Shown piece after piece: positions 41,004 through 55,100 of a DNA stretch of 64,000 nt. Positions within the stretch are counted from its first letter, which is position 1. The number at the start of each line of letters is the position of its first letter. The stretch covers positions 5,437,168 through 5,501,167 of the forward strand of contig JACSVZ010000016.1 of assembly GCA_014706295.1 (NCBI GenBank), written 5' to 3'. Both the position numbers and the translations under genes were made by a program. Source of the stretch: Lycocorax pyrrhopterus obiensis (taxonomy: Eukaryota; Chordata; Aves; Passeriformes; Paradisaeidae). The notes under the pieces were generated by a model. That model did no database searches and was not told the DNA's origin. It saw nothing but the letters and a program-made list of their open reading frames with translations.

Positions 41004-44000
41004 TTATTTATAGTTAGCCTCACTGAGCCCAAAGGAGTACCCACGTGCACACAACTGAATGTGTTTGTGAGTACCACCACGATTTGGACTGAACGGCACA
41101 GACTTAAGATACAAAAACCTGAGGTCTAATTCTCCTTAAATGCTTCCAAAAATTCTGTAATTCAACTGGAATATGCTACTGTACAGATATGAAACCGTAC
41201 TCTGAGCTTTCCTGTATTTTTTTCTGCAGCCTTATTCCCCTACCACCAGCCTCCTGACAGGTGGGATATTTTTCTACTGACAGGCTAGCAATTAACCTGC
41301 TGCCACAAAAGAATAACAGAGTAAAACAAAATGTGAAAAATGAAAGATTCATCATAGGTATCATGGAGAAATCTAGAAACAGCATTGCTTCAATTAAGGT
41401 TCTTTTCCCTATGGTCATATAGTTTCTCCTGTACAAATCCACTGTTGTTCAGTTATTACTTCAATCTCAGGATTTAATTTCCTCCTCAGCACTTGAGATG
41501 CAAGTAGGAAGGAAAGCAGAGAATGAAAAATTGAAATCAAAGTCACTACACAGATCTTGTACTTCACCTTCGTTGATAAACCAGGAGCAGCAAAAGGTTC
41601 AGCTCCTTTCTCCCCAATCCCAAGTGAAACTGAACCAGCTTTGAAATCTCAGTTACTTTTTTTCTGCTCAGAAAACTGAGTGGCTGGTGTTGGCTTTTGT
41701 TTGGTTATTTTAATTTCTTACTAACGTTTCTGCCTCCTCAATGACAAAGCTCAAAACATTGAACAGAAGTTATTTTGGCTTTGCAAACACGTTCATAAAC
41801 ATCTTAAGCAGAAAACTACACTTTCACATGCTGATTCAAATGCAACAGTTCATTGAAAAATATTTTGACAAAAAACCTTAAGGCAATTTATCACTTCTCT
41901 TACACTTTCCTATTTCTGGAAATTACTCCCTTCTACAGGAGCCTGCCATCCAAGCAGCACAAATGCTTTCCAGACACAGGGGGGTATTGCCTGCTGTGCC
42001 ATGGTACCAGTGAGGAACAGCTGCCTGGATGCACTGAGTGGACCCAGCCCTGCATCCAGTCCTGTGTGGCCGAGCTGCCTGAGCCAGGGAACTCCCACAG
42101 CAGCTGCTCCAAGCCTCTCTCAAGCATTTAACCTAAGGACCAGCCCCAAGGCCCCAGGCAGGATGGTGCACGCTGGCTGTGCAATGTTTGCGTTCACCTC
42201 ACCTACCTCTAACCATTACACTTCACAATTTGTACCTACAGATAAGAATCATCTAAGACATTCTCAATAAGCATCCCTCCACACAAACTAAAAAAAAAAA
42301 CCAAAAAAACCCAATCAACAGTTAAAAATAGTTAGATGATGGGCTAGAAGTCACTAAGCCAGTCTGACAGATGCCAGAAAAATACATATTTATATATGCA
42401 AGTTGAAATTCCTTTGTGAAAATAGTTGGCTTCCTTTGTGTCACCTGAGAGGTTTAAAGCACTGACCATTCAAATCACAAATTAGGGAATCTGAAGTTGT
42501 AACTCTAGGCTGTCTCTCCTGAATATAAGAAATAGACACCTGCTTGAGTGAAACCAGCCTGGCTTATTTAGCCTAAACACAATCAGTTTATTTCAGACAG
42601 AACAGGCACCAACACAGGGACTGTATCCATGGGGAAGGGTAAGGCACATGCAAACTCCACACAACACAGGAGACCCAGGAGGCAGCCAGCAAAGCCCCCA
42701 GAATAATAAATCCTAACCAGAAATGGGAGAAAATCTTCGGATGGCCCTAATGATGCAGCTTGCAGATTATACCAGCAACAAACACTGCATTAAACTGCTG
42801 ATCCCATCCTGTCCCCTGCTCTCATGTAGAAAATCTGAGACAGGAGGCAGGTAAAGCTCTCTCCCGCACAGAAAACACGTTCCAGGAATGTGACGTGTTT
42901 TCTACCCCTTAGAACAGCACAAATGAAAATTCCCCAGATGTATCTGTCTACAGGAAGAGTTTCTATAGATCCACAGAACACTAGAAAGAGGGCAAGAGCG
43001 GAGAATTGATGAACCCACTTCAGGAGTCCAAAAGTTTAAATAAGAAAATGTCTATTATCAGATGCCTTCAAGTTCACTATTGAAAAACCTACACCTGCAC
43101 TAGAGAATTGTCAGGAGTGAGAAATGCTTAAAAATTACCAAGTTAATGAGACACAACTGCCATTTACAAGCCTCTACTAATCCCAGTGGTTTAATCCCAG
43201 CGGTGCTCAGCCAGTTTTTACTTAATGCACAGCCAGTCATTCATTCCCAACTGAAATTAGTCAAGCTCTTGTGAATGACGACTGAGTAAAAGCAGAGTAA
43301 TGACTCAAAGAATTGGTCCCAGGATGTCAGTTCACTGTCATGGAAATGAAAACTGTGCCCTGTATGCACACAGTGCTTACTGGTACTACTAGGAGTTACT
43401 CACTGTTGAACAAGCACATAAATGAAGGATTGGTGGTTTTTTTTTTTAATTTATTTTCAGGCTATGATGAAAATCCCATTAGAGAAAGTACCTTTGCAAA
43501 ACTACAAGTGGACAGTACCTCAAAGCAAGCTACCAAATATTTACACGTTTAGGGTCACAAAACTTCGCAAAGAAACAAGCACATTTCAAAACACCGCTCA
43601 GTTAACTTCCCCACCTCCTGACACAACATGATGGACATTTCCAGGAATTTTACCCACTGAGTTCATAACCTTGGATGCCACAGCCAAGGTCTGCAGCAGT
43701 GATGAAACCAGGAACAAAGACAAGGGCCTGAATATCACATGGATGACAAGAAAGAAGTCAGGGAAACTCGGGGCCACACCAAGCCAAGAACCTGGCAGAG
43801 GAAGCCTGCACAGAAACCACATGATCCAGGGAGAGAAGAACAGGGCACTCAAGTACAGCCCCTGAGGAAAGGGGTTAACCAGTCAAAAATCACCGTTTTA
43901 TCACCCAAAAGACTAGAGAAGATGCTCTAAAGTACTGAGATTTACAAGCACGCCCAACTGAAATACTAATATTTCATTAACTGGTGTGTTTTTCACATGA

Positions 44001-44301
44001 GAGAACTAGACTAAATTAGGGAGCCAGAGTAACTTCTAAGCACCCTCAACAGAAGAAGAATCATCTCCCACAGAAGTACTTCAATTCTCATGAAAGTACA
44101 TAAAGATTTCACTAATATTTTTCAAAAGCACATCTTCTATAATTTTCATGGTTTCTCATTAGAGGAAGCTCAGTTGATACTTTAAAATGGGAACTAAAAG
44201 GTTATGTTCTAATTAAGGTGAATATTGTCCATCTGTTATGGATGTAGGAAGGACCAATTAGAAGAGCAATGTCTAATTTGATCAACCTCAACTGGCCAGG
44301 T

Positions 44302-44370
44302 TAATCCATGAATGGGTCCAAACAAATATATAATCTTTTCTAATCACTACTGGATTAGCTGGACTAATCC
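44302..44370. promoter_or_regulatory. Cluster of TAATCC homeodomain-type sites
   Basis: TAATCC occurs at 44302-44307 and 44365-44370, its reverse complement GGATTA at 44352-44357, and the near match TAATCA at 44341-44346. TAATCC is the preferred core of K50 homeodomains such as OTX, PITX and CRX. Further TAATT/AATTA cores lie just to the left (44209-44285). This is a candidate enhancer, inferred from motifs only. Confidence 0.25.
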
Positions 44371-44673
44371 AATTGGATGTGTGTAGTGTTCACCATATTT
44401 ATTTCAAGTATTCCACCCTTTTTCTTCCCCTTTACAAGCTATATTAAATTACTTTAAGGCTTTGCAACGTTTTCAAATTTTATTATGAAACCAGAAAAGC
44501 AATCTAGTGAGTAAATTGTTTCACAAAATATAATTCTTTGGCAAAGAACACTCATTCCCTCTTTGGTCCTCCATGAAAAATGGCAAAACATTGTTTTGGA
44601 AACCAATAATCATTCTGGTGCGAGGGACCTGGCAATGTTTGCTGGCTTTAATTTTGCACCAAAACCTATCTGA

Positions 44674-44689
44674 GCAACAGGGGGCAACT
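44674..44689 (+). promoter_or_regulatory. CTCF-like motif
   Basis: GCAACAGGGGGCAACT matches the CTCF core (CAGGGGGC followed by A/G) well on the plus strand. A single motif match has a high false-positive rate. Confidence 0.3.
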
Positions 44690-45749
44690 GCAATTAATCA
44701 TCTCTCCCAGCCATAGATTTTTAAAACTGCCCAGTGGGCATCCTCACATTACCTACTGGTATTTGCTGGGCAACTCCTCACACCAGATGGTTTCTCCAAT
44801 TCCAGGGGGTCTTTAACCCCAAAAAACCCACGAAGAAGAAAAGGACCTCCCTCCCATCTGTGGTTGACGTGCTTATGAGTACTGGGAGGAAGAACCCAAC
44901 AATAAAACAATCCACACCCACTGGGAGTGACTCCTGGGGGGAATTGCCTCAACCAGCTCCACACTGGATTGTCTGTTTCTCAGAACAGTGCTGGATTCAC
45001 AACATTACACCTGTGATGAGGCTGGTGAGAAGAAAACGGAACTGATCTCCTCAGGAAATGAAGCTGGAGGTGTAAATGGCAATAGGTGACCCAGGTGAGG
45101 CTGAGTGAGCTGGAAAAGGGAATGAATGCCCTGCTGTGGCATCGGCCTGGCTGCTCCTGCGGTGTCACTGCAGTACCGTAACCGGGCCGAGGAGCACAGG
45201 GAGCACCGGGGACTGACATTCACTGCCCTGACACAAATTGTGCAATAACCAAAACGGCTTCTGCAAACCGTACACAAAAGTTACCTGGCAGCACTGGATG
45301 GGGGATACAGGAACTTCTTCATGCATTTGATAAATTTTCACTTTAATTGCGCTACTTGCACTTGCATCTTGCTTTCTTCCCCTCGCTTAACGAAGCATAG
45401 AAAAATCCAACCCTTCCCTAACTTCACTGATTTCAGTCTAGGAATTATATTTTTCCTTCATTCATCTTGCATTATCAGTGTGGCAGTAAGAGTCATTACC
45501 CATTTCATCCTGACCCTATCATTCCACTCTCCCCGTTTGGAGGAGGCCTGTCACCACTTACTCCTTCCCAGGCACATTTTTCTCTTGTTTTCAGTTGTAC
45601 AAACGCATACAATAGAAAAGGTGTTTTATTTCCTGCTATCAAACTGGATGTTTTGATTAGAACAAACTCAAAGACCTTGTGTGTAAAGCGAGGGTCAAGC
45701 AAAAGCAGCTGCAAACCCTTTGAAGAGATGCTATTCTGCAACTGAATCC

Positions 45750-46260
45750 ATAGTTTTTGAGAGAATTTAAGAAAAGAGAATTATCTAGGCTTTTCTGCTG
45801 GGATTATTTAAAGGTTGACTAATGAAACAAAGCACTTAATTCCCTTAGGCCCATTTTAAAAAACTTCACATTTAATAATTAATCCCATGTAGACTTGACT
45901 TGTCACAAAATCTTGTCCTCAGTAAATTAATGGGAGTCAGACTCAATCAGAACAACTGCTCGGCTGCCTGGCAGCATCATTAAAGTAGGGTCAACTGTCC
46001 TAAACTGTCAAAACTGTAATCACCATAAGGCCACTTACACCTTCAGAAAAACTCTGCTCCAGAGGAGACTTCACTGTTGCTAGGTCCTTTTTTAGATTAA
46101 TAATCTGTTTCCTGACAGTGCACCTGGCAGAGCTCGCAAATCAAGTCCTGAAGGATCAATCCCACCCCAGCATGAAAAATAAACTCCCTAAGCAGTTTGA
46201 TTATGCCAGAGAAGCATATTTAAATAGCACTGAGATTAGGGTTATGTAGCTCCACCCAGC
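45750..46260. promoter_or_regulatory. Candidate conserved non-coding block
   Basis: Unique sequence rich in TAAT/ATTA cores (for example TAATAATTAATCCC at 45873-45886 and TTAATAATCTG at 46097-46107), with no repeat signature and no open frame of note. It resembles vertebrate intronic enhancers in texture. Cross-species conservation would be needed to accept it. Confidence 0.18.
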
Positions 46261-48757
46261 TCCAGGTAAGCAACAGGAATGTTGAATATCTGAAGTAGAG
46301 CACAATATATTCCTGCTCACGTCGTAAAGCTGATAAAACACAGCTCAGATGCTGTGAAATACTGCCAAATTAATGTTCTGGGAACCCACTACTCTTTGTA
46401 TTTCTTATGTTTACCAGGTTTTATCTGGGCAATCTCAGTATTGCATAAACACAGTCTCTCTCTTCTATAGATAACATACTCCTCAATGGGGAGAAAAACT
46501 GAAAGAAGCCCTCATTACGTACAAAAAACCCACCTTGGTCAGAGTGCTTCACTTCAAATAGATCTTAGACCTCCACATTACCCATTTCTAACAGATCCAC
46601 ATAACAATAAACTTTTAATTTCCTCCTCCAGCATTTCTCAGCATCATATCACTCTTTCCCATCACCAACGACAAGCACAGCAAATCTTTAACAAATGACC
46701 TAGAGGGTTCTACAACAGCTCTTAGAAGTTACTTAATAAAACTGTTTCATTCACAAGTGTCTAGAGAGCTGCACGTTGATAGCTTGAAAAAGGGTTAAAA
46801 ATGCAACTTGGATTTCCTAAGGGTTTACAATGAAAGATCAACATTAGTAGTAATAAAGACCCCAATTTAACACACACTAAAGGCAGGTTGTAAATAAAAG
46901 GTTTAAAGACAGAAAAACAGTAGTTCTTAGATGGAAAAAGGGGAGATTTTGAAAGCTGAGAAATTTAAATAAAATGTATTGGAAGCATGCCAAGCTTAAA
47001 AATATTTTTCATCTGCACTGTTTCTGAAGTATAACATAAACAAAGCCAATCATCTATTTAAGCTAATTACATCGATAATACACAATTAATTCAGCTGCAG
47101 CCTTGGCAAAGATGACGAGATTATGATCCGTGGAAAGGTATTTTTTCTCTCTAATTACAAGACAAAACGTGAACGTAGCTTCAGACAGAGCCTGGCAGCA
47201 GATCTCAGTGGCAGCACTGATTTCTGGGGAGCAAGGCTGATCTGCACCAGACGAGGGGCTGGCTTTTGGCCACACACTGCAGGGACTGGTGTGAAACAAG
47301 GAGGGGTTTTGTGGGGACACCCAGTTCAGCAGTCCCCTCCTTTAAACTCAGGCACCTCTGGCCACGACCCACGCTGCTCAGCTGCACACCTCAGGGCTGA
47401 ATCCAGAAACACACAGCTCCCGAGCTCTGCGCTGTTCCCCTCACTGTGCACTCTGACATGGTTTTCATGTCGGGTTTTCGGTTGGTTTATTCCCCCCCAG
47501 CTGGTAGGGCACTGCCAGAACCCAGAGTTTAGGAAACACAGCAGATGGTCTGTGTGAAAGAATGTCTTTGTGGGCCACGAACCCGTGTCACGCAGTGAGC
47601 TCATGCCGTGAGCAGCTACGTGATCCTTCCCATCGTGACACCCTGCTCATCTCGGGCTCCTCACTGAACACTGTCACATTATCCCATGGACAACGTGACA
47701 CCAGGCACATGACCCTGCAGTACCATTTAGTGGCATTGCTGATACCCAGCATTTTCTTGAAAACCAAAATAATGAAATGCTGCTCGTTTTGTGGGCAGGA
47801 ATGTCGCCAGGACATGTAGCTCTGCTGACAGGTGTTGGAAAGGAGGCTGAAAGCCTGTACCAGGTTCACAGGATATGGCAAGTAGGATGCAGACGAAGAG
47901 TCTGCACCAAATCACATCTTAAGCAGAAATAATGGGACATGCATCAACTAGAGACACAAATTCCACAATTATTTCAGCTGATTTTGAACATTCATCAAAA
48001 TCTGTGTTTGCTTAACCCTATGTTTCAGAGGAACACGGCTCCTGTGAATATGGGTTTTGTGCCATCACCCTTATTTTCCAATATCTAACCATTTCTACAT
48101 CACTCCCAGCCTCCATGGCAATAAAGGATAACCTTGCTAACACTGAAGAGCACACAGTTATCACATCTACACATAGCCTGACACAAAGGCTTGAAGACAT
48201 TGAGTTTATGCTCCTCTCCAAGGTCTGCAGTAGTAAAGCTGGAGCCTGTGACAGAGTCTGGGTACCAATACCATGAACAGAACCATCTGTCCTTAACACA
48301 GGACTGTGGGCTGATGCTGGATAGGCTGAGCTGGAGTTGCCACAGGACAGAAACAATAGGAAAAACAATGCAGGAGATTCACAGAGACATGGGAGCAGAA
48401 AGGGAGAGAATAGGATAGAAACACAGGACAGTTAACAACTGCCAAGCCAGAGCACATTTTCTTATGAGGGGGAAAAATAGAGAAGACAGCACTAAATCTA
48501 ACCCATGCATACAGAACTTAACCTTGGCAAACCTCTACTGCAAAAAGCAAAGGCCTAAAACAAACTAAAATCTTGTCAGCCCGGCCATAAAGTTGAAAGA
48601 ATTCAGGTATTTCTCCCCAAACTGTATTTAAAAGTCATGACTTAAAAAGCTTCTTGATGAAAGAAGCAGTGATGGCCCTGCACAGCAGTCTGTGCTGCTG
48701 ACTCCAGCTGAGAGAACGTGTTGGAAGCTACCGCTCCACACTTCCCCCACCAAGGGA

Positions 48758-48801
48758 ATGCACACTCCCATTCCACCCTATGCACATTCCCATTCCACCC
48801 T
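48758..48801. repeat. 22-bp tandem duplication
   Basis: Two adjacent 22-bp units (48758-48779 and 48780-48801) begin ATGCACA and end CATTCCACCCT. They differ at one base (C versus T at unit position 8), so the duplication looks recent. Confidence 0.85.
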
Positions 48802-51800
48802 GCCCGTGTGCAGCACCCCAGCTCTGCAGGCTGCCTGGAAAGGAGAGTGTAGCCCACTCTCTGGGAATCAGGGCACTCTGCAAACCAAATGCTGCAGTTC
48901 AAGTGGCTGCATGCCCTAGTCTGAACAGATACTTAACATAAATGACTTAAAATGCTGATTTCAAGCAACTGATACTTACACATAACTTTAAATTATTGCT
49001 TTAAATTATTTTGAAGTTTTGCAAAAGACTAATTAGGAAACCAATGGGCTGGCAAATCACCTTCAACTGTTGCAAAGAACTAACTTCTAATTCATCCTGC
49101 AGCTGATGATGAGGTACCTCCACAAAGCTTTTAAGCTTCTACGCAACGAAAAAAATTGGTCTTCAATCATCCTTTTGCGGCTTCTCAAGGTTGCAGCTTC
49201 CTCATGCCAGGAGAATGACACCCAAGTTCACTCAGCACGAGACAGTTCGTGTCTGGAAGCAATACAGCTGCATTTATTTTGTCACCGTGCTGCCAGACTG
49301 ACTTGATCAGGTCAGTACAAGCTGAGAGACCTCTGAACCACAGGCAAGTATCAGTGACCTTTCTTCTCTCCATTACATCCTCCACGGATATTCTCACAAC
49401 CTCAGCTACATGTGTTTTGAATAATCTGTCCTATCTGGGTTATAAACTTATCCTTTTACCACCTGGAATAATCAAAAGCTGACAATATTCAGAATTGAGG
49501 CCCTTATCCTAAGTGTTAAAAAGCAGGTATTTCGCTCACCTCCACACACACAAGTGTGTATGTTTCGTAAGAATACACAGTAACTGGGATAAAATTACAG
49601 GCATTAAATGGCATTAAATCTTCTACTTTTAAAAACTATTACTTCAGTATTACCTGGAAAAAACCATGTGTTTTCTAAACACTGAGGAAAATGTCACTGA
49701 ACCTATTTTTAGATTAAACTGTCACAATTGAAATGAAAATGCGTTTTTAAGATAAGTTTTGACATCTAAGATCAATTTTCATACCCATTGTATTGATTTA
49801 GGAAATTTCTCAAGACCACAGACTGCACATCCTACCAGCCTCCTTGGGGTATCCTGCCTTTCATGATCATATTGAGCATTTCAGGAAAGAATGCTGGCTC
49901 TAAAGTAAGCAGGGGCTGTTGGATGTGAGCTTTGCCTGAGAATCTGCCTTGTGGTCATGGCAATAATATTAATGAGGCTCCCGGTTTGTCTTTTATTAGA
50001 GACATGAAGACTTTATGAGTCCAAAACCTCTAAGGAAAAACTCATGTAGGTCAAATCTGAAACTCAACTAGATGCTAGAAAAGTAATTAGAGAAATTAGT
50101 TTAAACTGTTAGTGCTAGCTTGGCCAAGTCACCCCAAGACATTGTTCTACCTTAGCTGAAGGTTCTGGATGCAGAACTCAGCATGTTACAGTGTGAATTC
50201 AAGATACATCAGCCATGATATCTCAGCCTTCTGAGGGGACACTCATCACACTGATGATTCTTAACCTGCTTGGAGCTGAGCAAGTTCCTGGCAAGGGACT
50301 CCCAGCACACTGCACATCTACACCAGGGCTTCAGGGTACCGCTCTGTTTGCCTGTGAGGAGTCCCAGGCCGCAGCAAAAATGCACAGCAAACCCCTCCAA
50401 GGTCCCGTGCCACTTAAAGAGAACCATTTGTTCTGCCAATTTAGCGAGAGGCTCACAGCCCACGTGCACAAACACCTGTGCAAGCCCAGTGGAGGAGGCA
50501 ATGCAGTGACCAGAACCAGCAGCCCGGGGACAGGAAACAGAACTGCTCCCTGCGAGGGTGCCGTGGGCTCAGAACAGAGAGGAGCCACAGCCCGGAGTCA
50601 AGCGGGCACTGCCTTCAGGCCTCCGAGCACCTGACATTCTCCTACACACCGTCACAAGGATGTAACACCTCTACAGAAGTCTTTCTGAAAGGCTGAATTT
50701 TCATCAAAAATCCTGGATATTAGACACATTCACGTGTTGATTTGTAGTCGATTACAAGGTTTAAGGCAAGATCTTGCAAACGGACCTTGTTGTTTGCACA
50801 GTATCACTAGCGAAGAGTAACACTCTCAGTCCTTTTGTTAAACATCTGCTGTGTTGGAACACAACAGAGTGCTGGAAAACAACACTGAGATGAGAATATT
50901 TGGAAGAGGAAGCAGTGTTTGTTTTTCTGGGAATCCCTTGAATGTTTGAATGTTTCAGTCATATTACGGTCTCAGTCTCACAGGTAAGGATCATGAAGAA
51001 CAGATACTCTGGAATGAAGGTTTGCTCATTCATGCCCATTTATCAAACCCATATATATACAACCATCTCCTACTGAGCTACTGTAAGTACTTAAGTCTCC
51101 CTCAAGTAAGCCGCACGTACAACTTGCAGTGAATCATTTAAAGGAAAAAGAGCACTGAGTTCACTGTACCAGGACAGGCTGATTTCTCTTAATTTTTGCT
51201 TTAGCTTGTGTCAAATTATATATAAGTTTGTATTTAATTTTATTGTATAAATATAAGCTTGCATTTGATTTTGAGAATGCAAATGATCTCTTGGGACCTG
51301 ATGGAAATACTCTTTAAATTAAGCACATTCTGGTCTTTCAGGACCCTGGGAATCTTCTGTCACTGCTTTTAGCCCATGCTGTCTCTACATACACAACTGA
51401 CATTAGGGGAATACATTTTTTTAATACCAAATTTCTGCACACAGTTGAAAACAAGTAAAAACTTAAGCCACATTGGATTGTTTATAGATACTTCACCTGA
51501 GTGCATTACTCGACATAAATCTCAGGTCTTCAAATAGTTACTAGAGATTAAATCCAAGACTTTCTTCAGATAAGCTTCCTCTGAAGCTACCTCTGTATTA
51601 CAAAAGCTAGAATTAATTTCAATAGTATCTACTTAAGTCATAATTCATACCTGTCACTAAGCTCTCCATTATTTAGCAAAGGTGATTTTGACTAAGATAG
51701 TTTCCTTTTTCTTACATCTTTTTCTTAAAAAAAACACCCACCACAGCTTCCTGCCTGAAGCGATTCTTTAGTCTCACTGACAACATCTTCGTGCTCTCCT

Positions 51801-51819
51801 AGTTCCTCAATGACTTCCC

Positions 51820-52105
51820 ACGAAAATATTCCTGCTCCAATGCTCGACAACGAATAAATGTTTCCTAATATCCAATCTAAGCCTCCTCTGGCACAACCTG
51901 AGGCCATTTCCTCTTGCCCCTTCTTACATGGGAGAAGAGACCGATCCCCATCTCACTGCATGATCACCAGCCTCCTCTCAGGGAGTTGTGGAGAGCAAGA
52001 AGGTCCCCCCAAGCCTCTTTTTCTTCAGGCTGAGCACCTCCAGCTCCCCCAGCTGCTCCTGGTGCTCCAGACCCTTCCCCAGCTCCCTTCCCTTCTCTGG
52101 ACATT
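51820..52105 (-). mobile_element. CR1 LINE 3'-region fragment
   Basis: The plus strand carries CR1 words in reverse complement: TTCCTAATATCCAATCTAAG, CTGAGGCCATTTCCTCTTGC, GGGAGAAGAGACCGATCCCC, CTTCAGGCTGAGCACCTCCA and CCAGACCCTTCCCCAGCTCC. The terminal octamers are missing, so both ends are truncated. The left edge is uncertain, and weaker similarity may reach 51725. Confidence 0.88.
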
Positions 52106-55100
52106 CCATTCTTAAGATTATTGTTCTGATCAGAAAAGCATTCAACTGGCTATTACAAGAAACTAACAGCACAGTATTGAAGTCTTAATTTCAGTAAAAA
52201 TCATGTGAATGGCTCATTACGTTTCAGTTTTGCTGCTTTGAGTGATTCACTGCATAAAGTAAATGATGTGTAAAGTGGAGAACAGTTCAATTTCTATAGG
52301 CTATTAAAACAGAAATATGGGAGGCTGGGAGCAGGGAAAATGGCCATGCTGCAGGGGAGTGCTGGTCCATTTAGAACCACTGCACGCATCTGAGTTTTAC
52401 AGAAACAAGAAAAATTATACTGAAAAATGAACTCGCTTTTTAAAAAGGTATTGCCCATTATAAATCATGCTCTGCAAGATATACAGAATACTGAATAATC
52501 CTTGAGTCATCACACACATTTGGCTGTACTGACAGCTTGCAGCATTTACTGCCACAGTACAACTTCTACTACACAGAAGAATTTTGAAAATCCCCATTTT
52601 CCAATATGGATAGCCCCTCGTTTTAGAGTCATGAGATCCTATCAATAGGAGCACTTGATTTCCTTTTTCTGTATAGGAAGTGCTGAGTCCTCTTAAAAGG
52701 AAGGCAAAAAAGCAAGATCCATGAAAACAATACTGCAGGCCAGACTTGGTGATATTATCAGTATGCAAATCAAAGTCAAACAAAAATTTTCTTGTGACAA
52801 AGATTCGTTAGAAAACCCTGGTTTTGTTCAGGGCATCTTGGCCTCGACAGATTAGCTTGTCTGTTACCTCTGGGCTGCACTGCACATCTCAAACAAGCTC
52901 CTGACAATATTCTCTCCTCCATATGCACAGAACTACCTTTTGAGGATGAAATTAAATTATGTCACTTGAAATCAAGATGGAGTATTCACCACGCTACTAC
53001 TTAAGCTGCTCCTACTAAAAGAGAAGAGCCTAAATCCTTTAGACTCCTATCAAAATCCCAAGCTTCAGAAGTCAGCACCTTTCCTCCAAAATCTCCTTGC
53101 CAGGAAGCTCTGACTCTTGAATAAAAAGTTTCTGAATGAGGAGAATGGGATTACTGCTGATGTCCTCTTCAGGGACATCATTAACACACACACTGAATCT
53201 TTCCAGCCTTTCTTTTTCTGCTCCACAATCCTCTACATCTGCAGTAGAAAAATCCTTCCCTCTTCTACAAACTGCAATGCCCTCAACTCCCACAGAGTCC
53301 AAGCCCCTCTTTGCTCAGCAACTTTTTCCTCTTCTAAAAGATCTCACCTACCACTGACTGTTCACCTTCAGAAAAATAACTTCATCTATTTCATCCAAAG
53401 CTTCACTAGGGAGACCTGGGATTTCCTCCTCTTTCCCCGCAGACTCAAAGTGTCATGCAGTCCTTCCTCTGTCCCAAAAGCCACTACCCCATAATGCTGC
53501 TGTGAGCAGCTACTTGCAAATGCAGTAAATCTGGAGTGTTCCATGCAATTCTAACTTCACTCCTGACACTCTATCCTCTGCACACACAACTGAAAACACA
53601 CAGCCAAAAACTTCTCTGCTGCTGGAAAGCCCAGTTTTTCCCTACCATGGAATTTGACCTGGAAGACCTACACTAAAGATGTACATCACTGACATAGCAC
53701 ATGGAAAACCCGGGCGAGGTAAAGCTCTAAAAACATTCCCCAGAGCACTTCTGAGCAGATCTCTTTCTGAGCATTCCTTAGATGACCTTGTCACCTTTAT
53801 TTCAAGACATCCCACAGGAAAAAAGTGTGAAACTGGACTCTGTCCACTGCCATCCAATAACTTTATCCAGTTTAGAGGAGAACACGTTTTAACTGAAAAT
53901 TGGGACCGGAGTAGACAACAAGAGGAACAGCCATGGCATTAAATCCTGTTCCTGAGGTCTTACCTGTGTGCTTCTAATTCTGCCTTTAAGAGCACTGTGT
54001 GTCTGCAGAATCAGAGCCTACAGGAACAGCACAAGGTCTCTGCTGACAGATTTAAATCATGGCCATAACACACATCTGTCATACCTGTATTTAAAGCTCT
54101 GGAACTTGACAGTACCATAATAATTATCTTATTGCTTATGTTCTCTTTCTCACTGGGACCTAAACAGTTAAAACAGTTTTATTTGAAAATACACTGCAGA
54201 ATTTATGAAAACAAAAAAAGACATCACTTTCTTTTATTAGATGTACTGAATGAAGAGAATACGTCAGAAGGTACTAAAAAACCCAAAGAAATCATCAATA
54301 GGCAACATGAGTTACCGTACTGCCAAAAACACTAAAACCAACCTAGTGCAGCAGTCACAGATTTATTGGTCTGGAAAGAATAAGGGGGCCTCTCGAGCCA
54401 AGAGATGCTAGTGCATTAAAAATTGCACTGGATCAAAACACTAGATACAATTTCACTAAGGGGAATCAATGAGGAGCACGGAATTTACATGGGGTTTCTT
54501 CACCCAGAATACATGAAGTCAGCATCTGGCTTCTTTTATTAAAAGTAGCTTTTTTTCGCCTTTTTCCTTTAAATTTTTTTGGAATAGCTCATTGTTATGC
54601 CGTATAGCCAAAACCATTTTATTCAGCTGGCAAACATATTCAATATGGATTTAATAAATAACGTGACTGGGAAAGTAGTTAATAAACATTATTTTTCACC
54701 AGGAGATTCTGCTGCCTACATGAGAAGCTATCCAAGGTTAGTTTGAGACATTGACATGTGCATGGATGTTGATGCTTTGGGCTGGGTTTTCTTACTAACA
54801 AGGCACCAGGCACATGACTTTTGATATCTCAACAACAGCATTTGGATTTGAAAATGCAATGAATGCCAAGTGCTGCTAATGCTGATCTAGGTGGGATTGT
54901 TAGCTCTATTATTCTGGAATTCTACCATTATCAACAGGAGTCTTTCGACTGCAGGTGTAACTGCAAAGCACACGGGTTCTGCTCCAGGGTAAAACAGATG
55001 TGTTTAGCCAGAGATGTTGAAGAACATTCATGGAGTTAAGATTCAGTCTGGCTCCAATCTGAATCAAGCTGATGAATTGTAAATAGAAACACTCTAATCC

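Larger units (their letters stand above)
35669..51819 (-). other. Intron of the glypican gene (upstream side), middle stretch
   Basis: About 16 kb of unique, mainly AT-rich sequence. It holds a hairpin (40969-41003), a homeodomain-site cluster with a CTCF-like motif (44302-44689), a possible conserved block (about 45750-46260) and a 22-bp tandem duplication (48758-48801). Plus-strand T/C-rich stretches occur at about 37800-38000 and 45330-45560. No exon was recognised. Confidence 0.6.
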
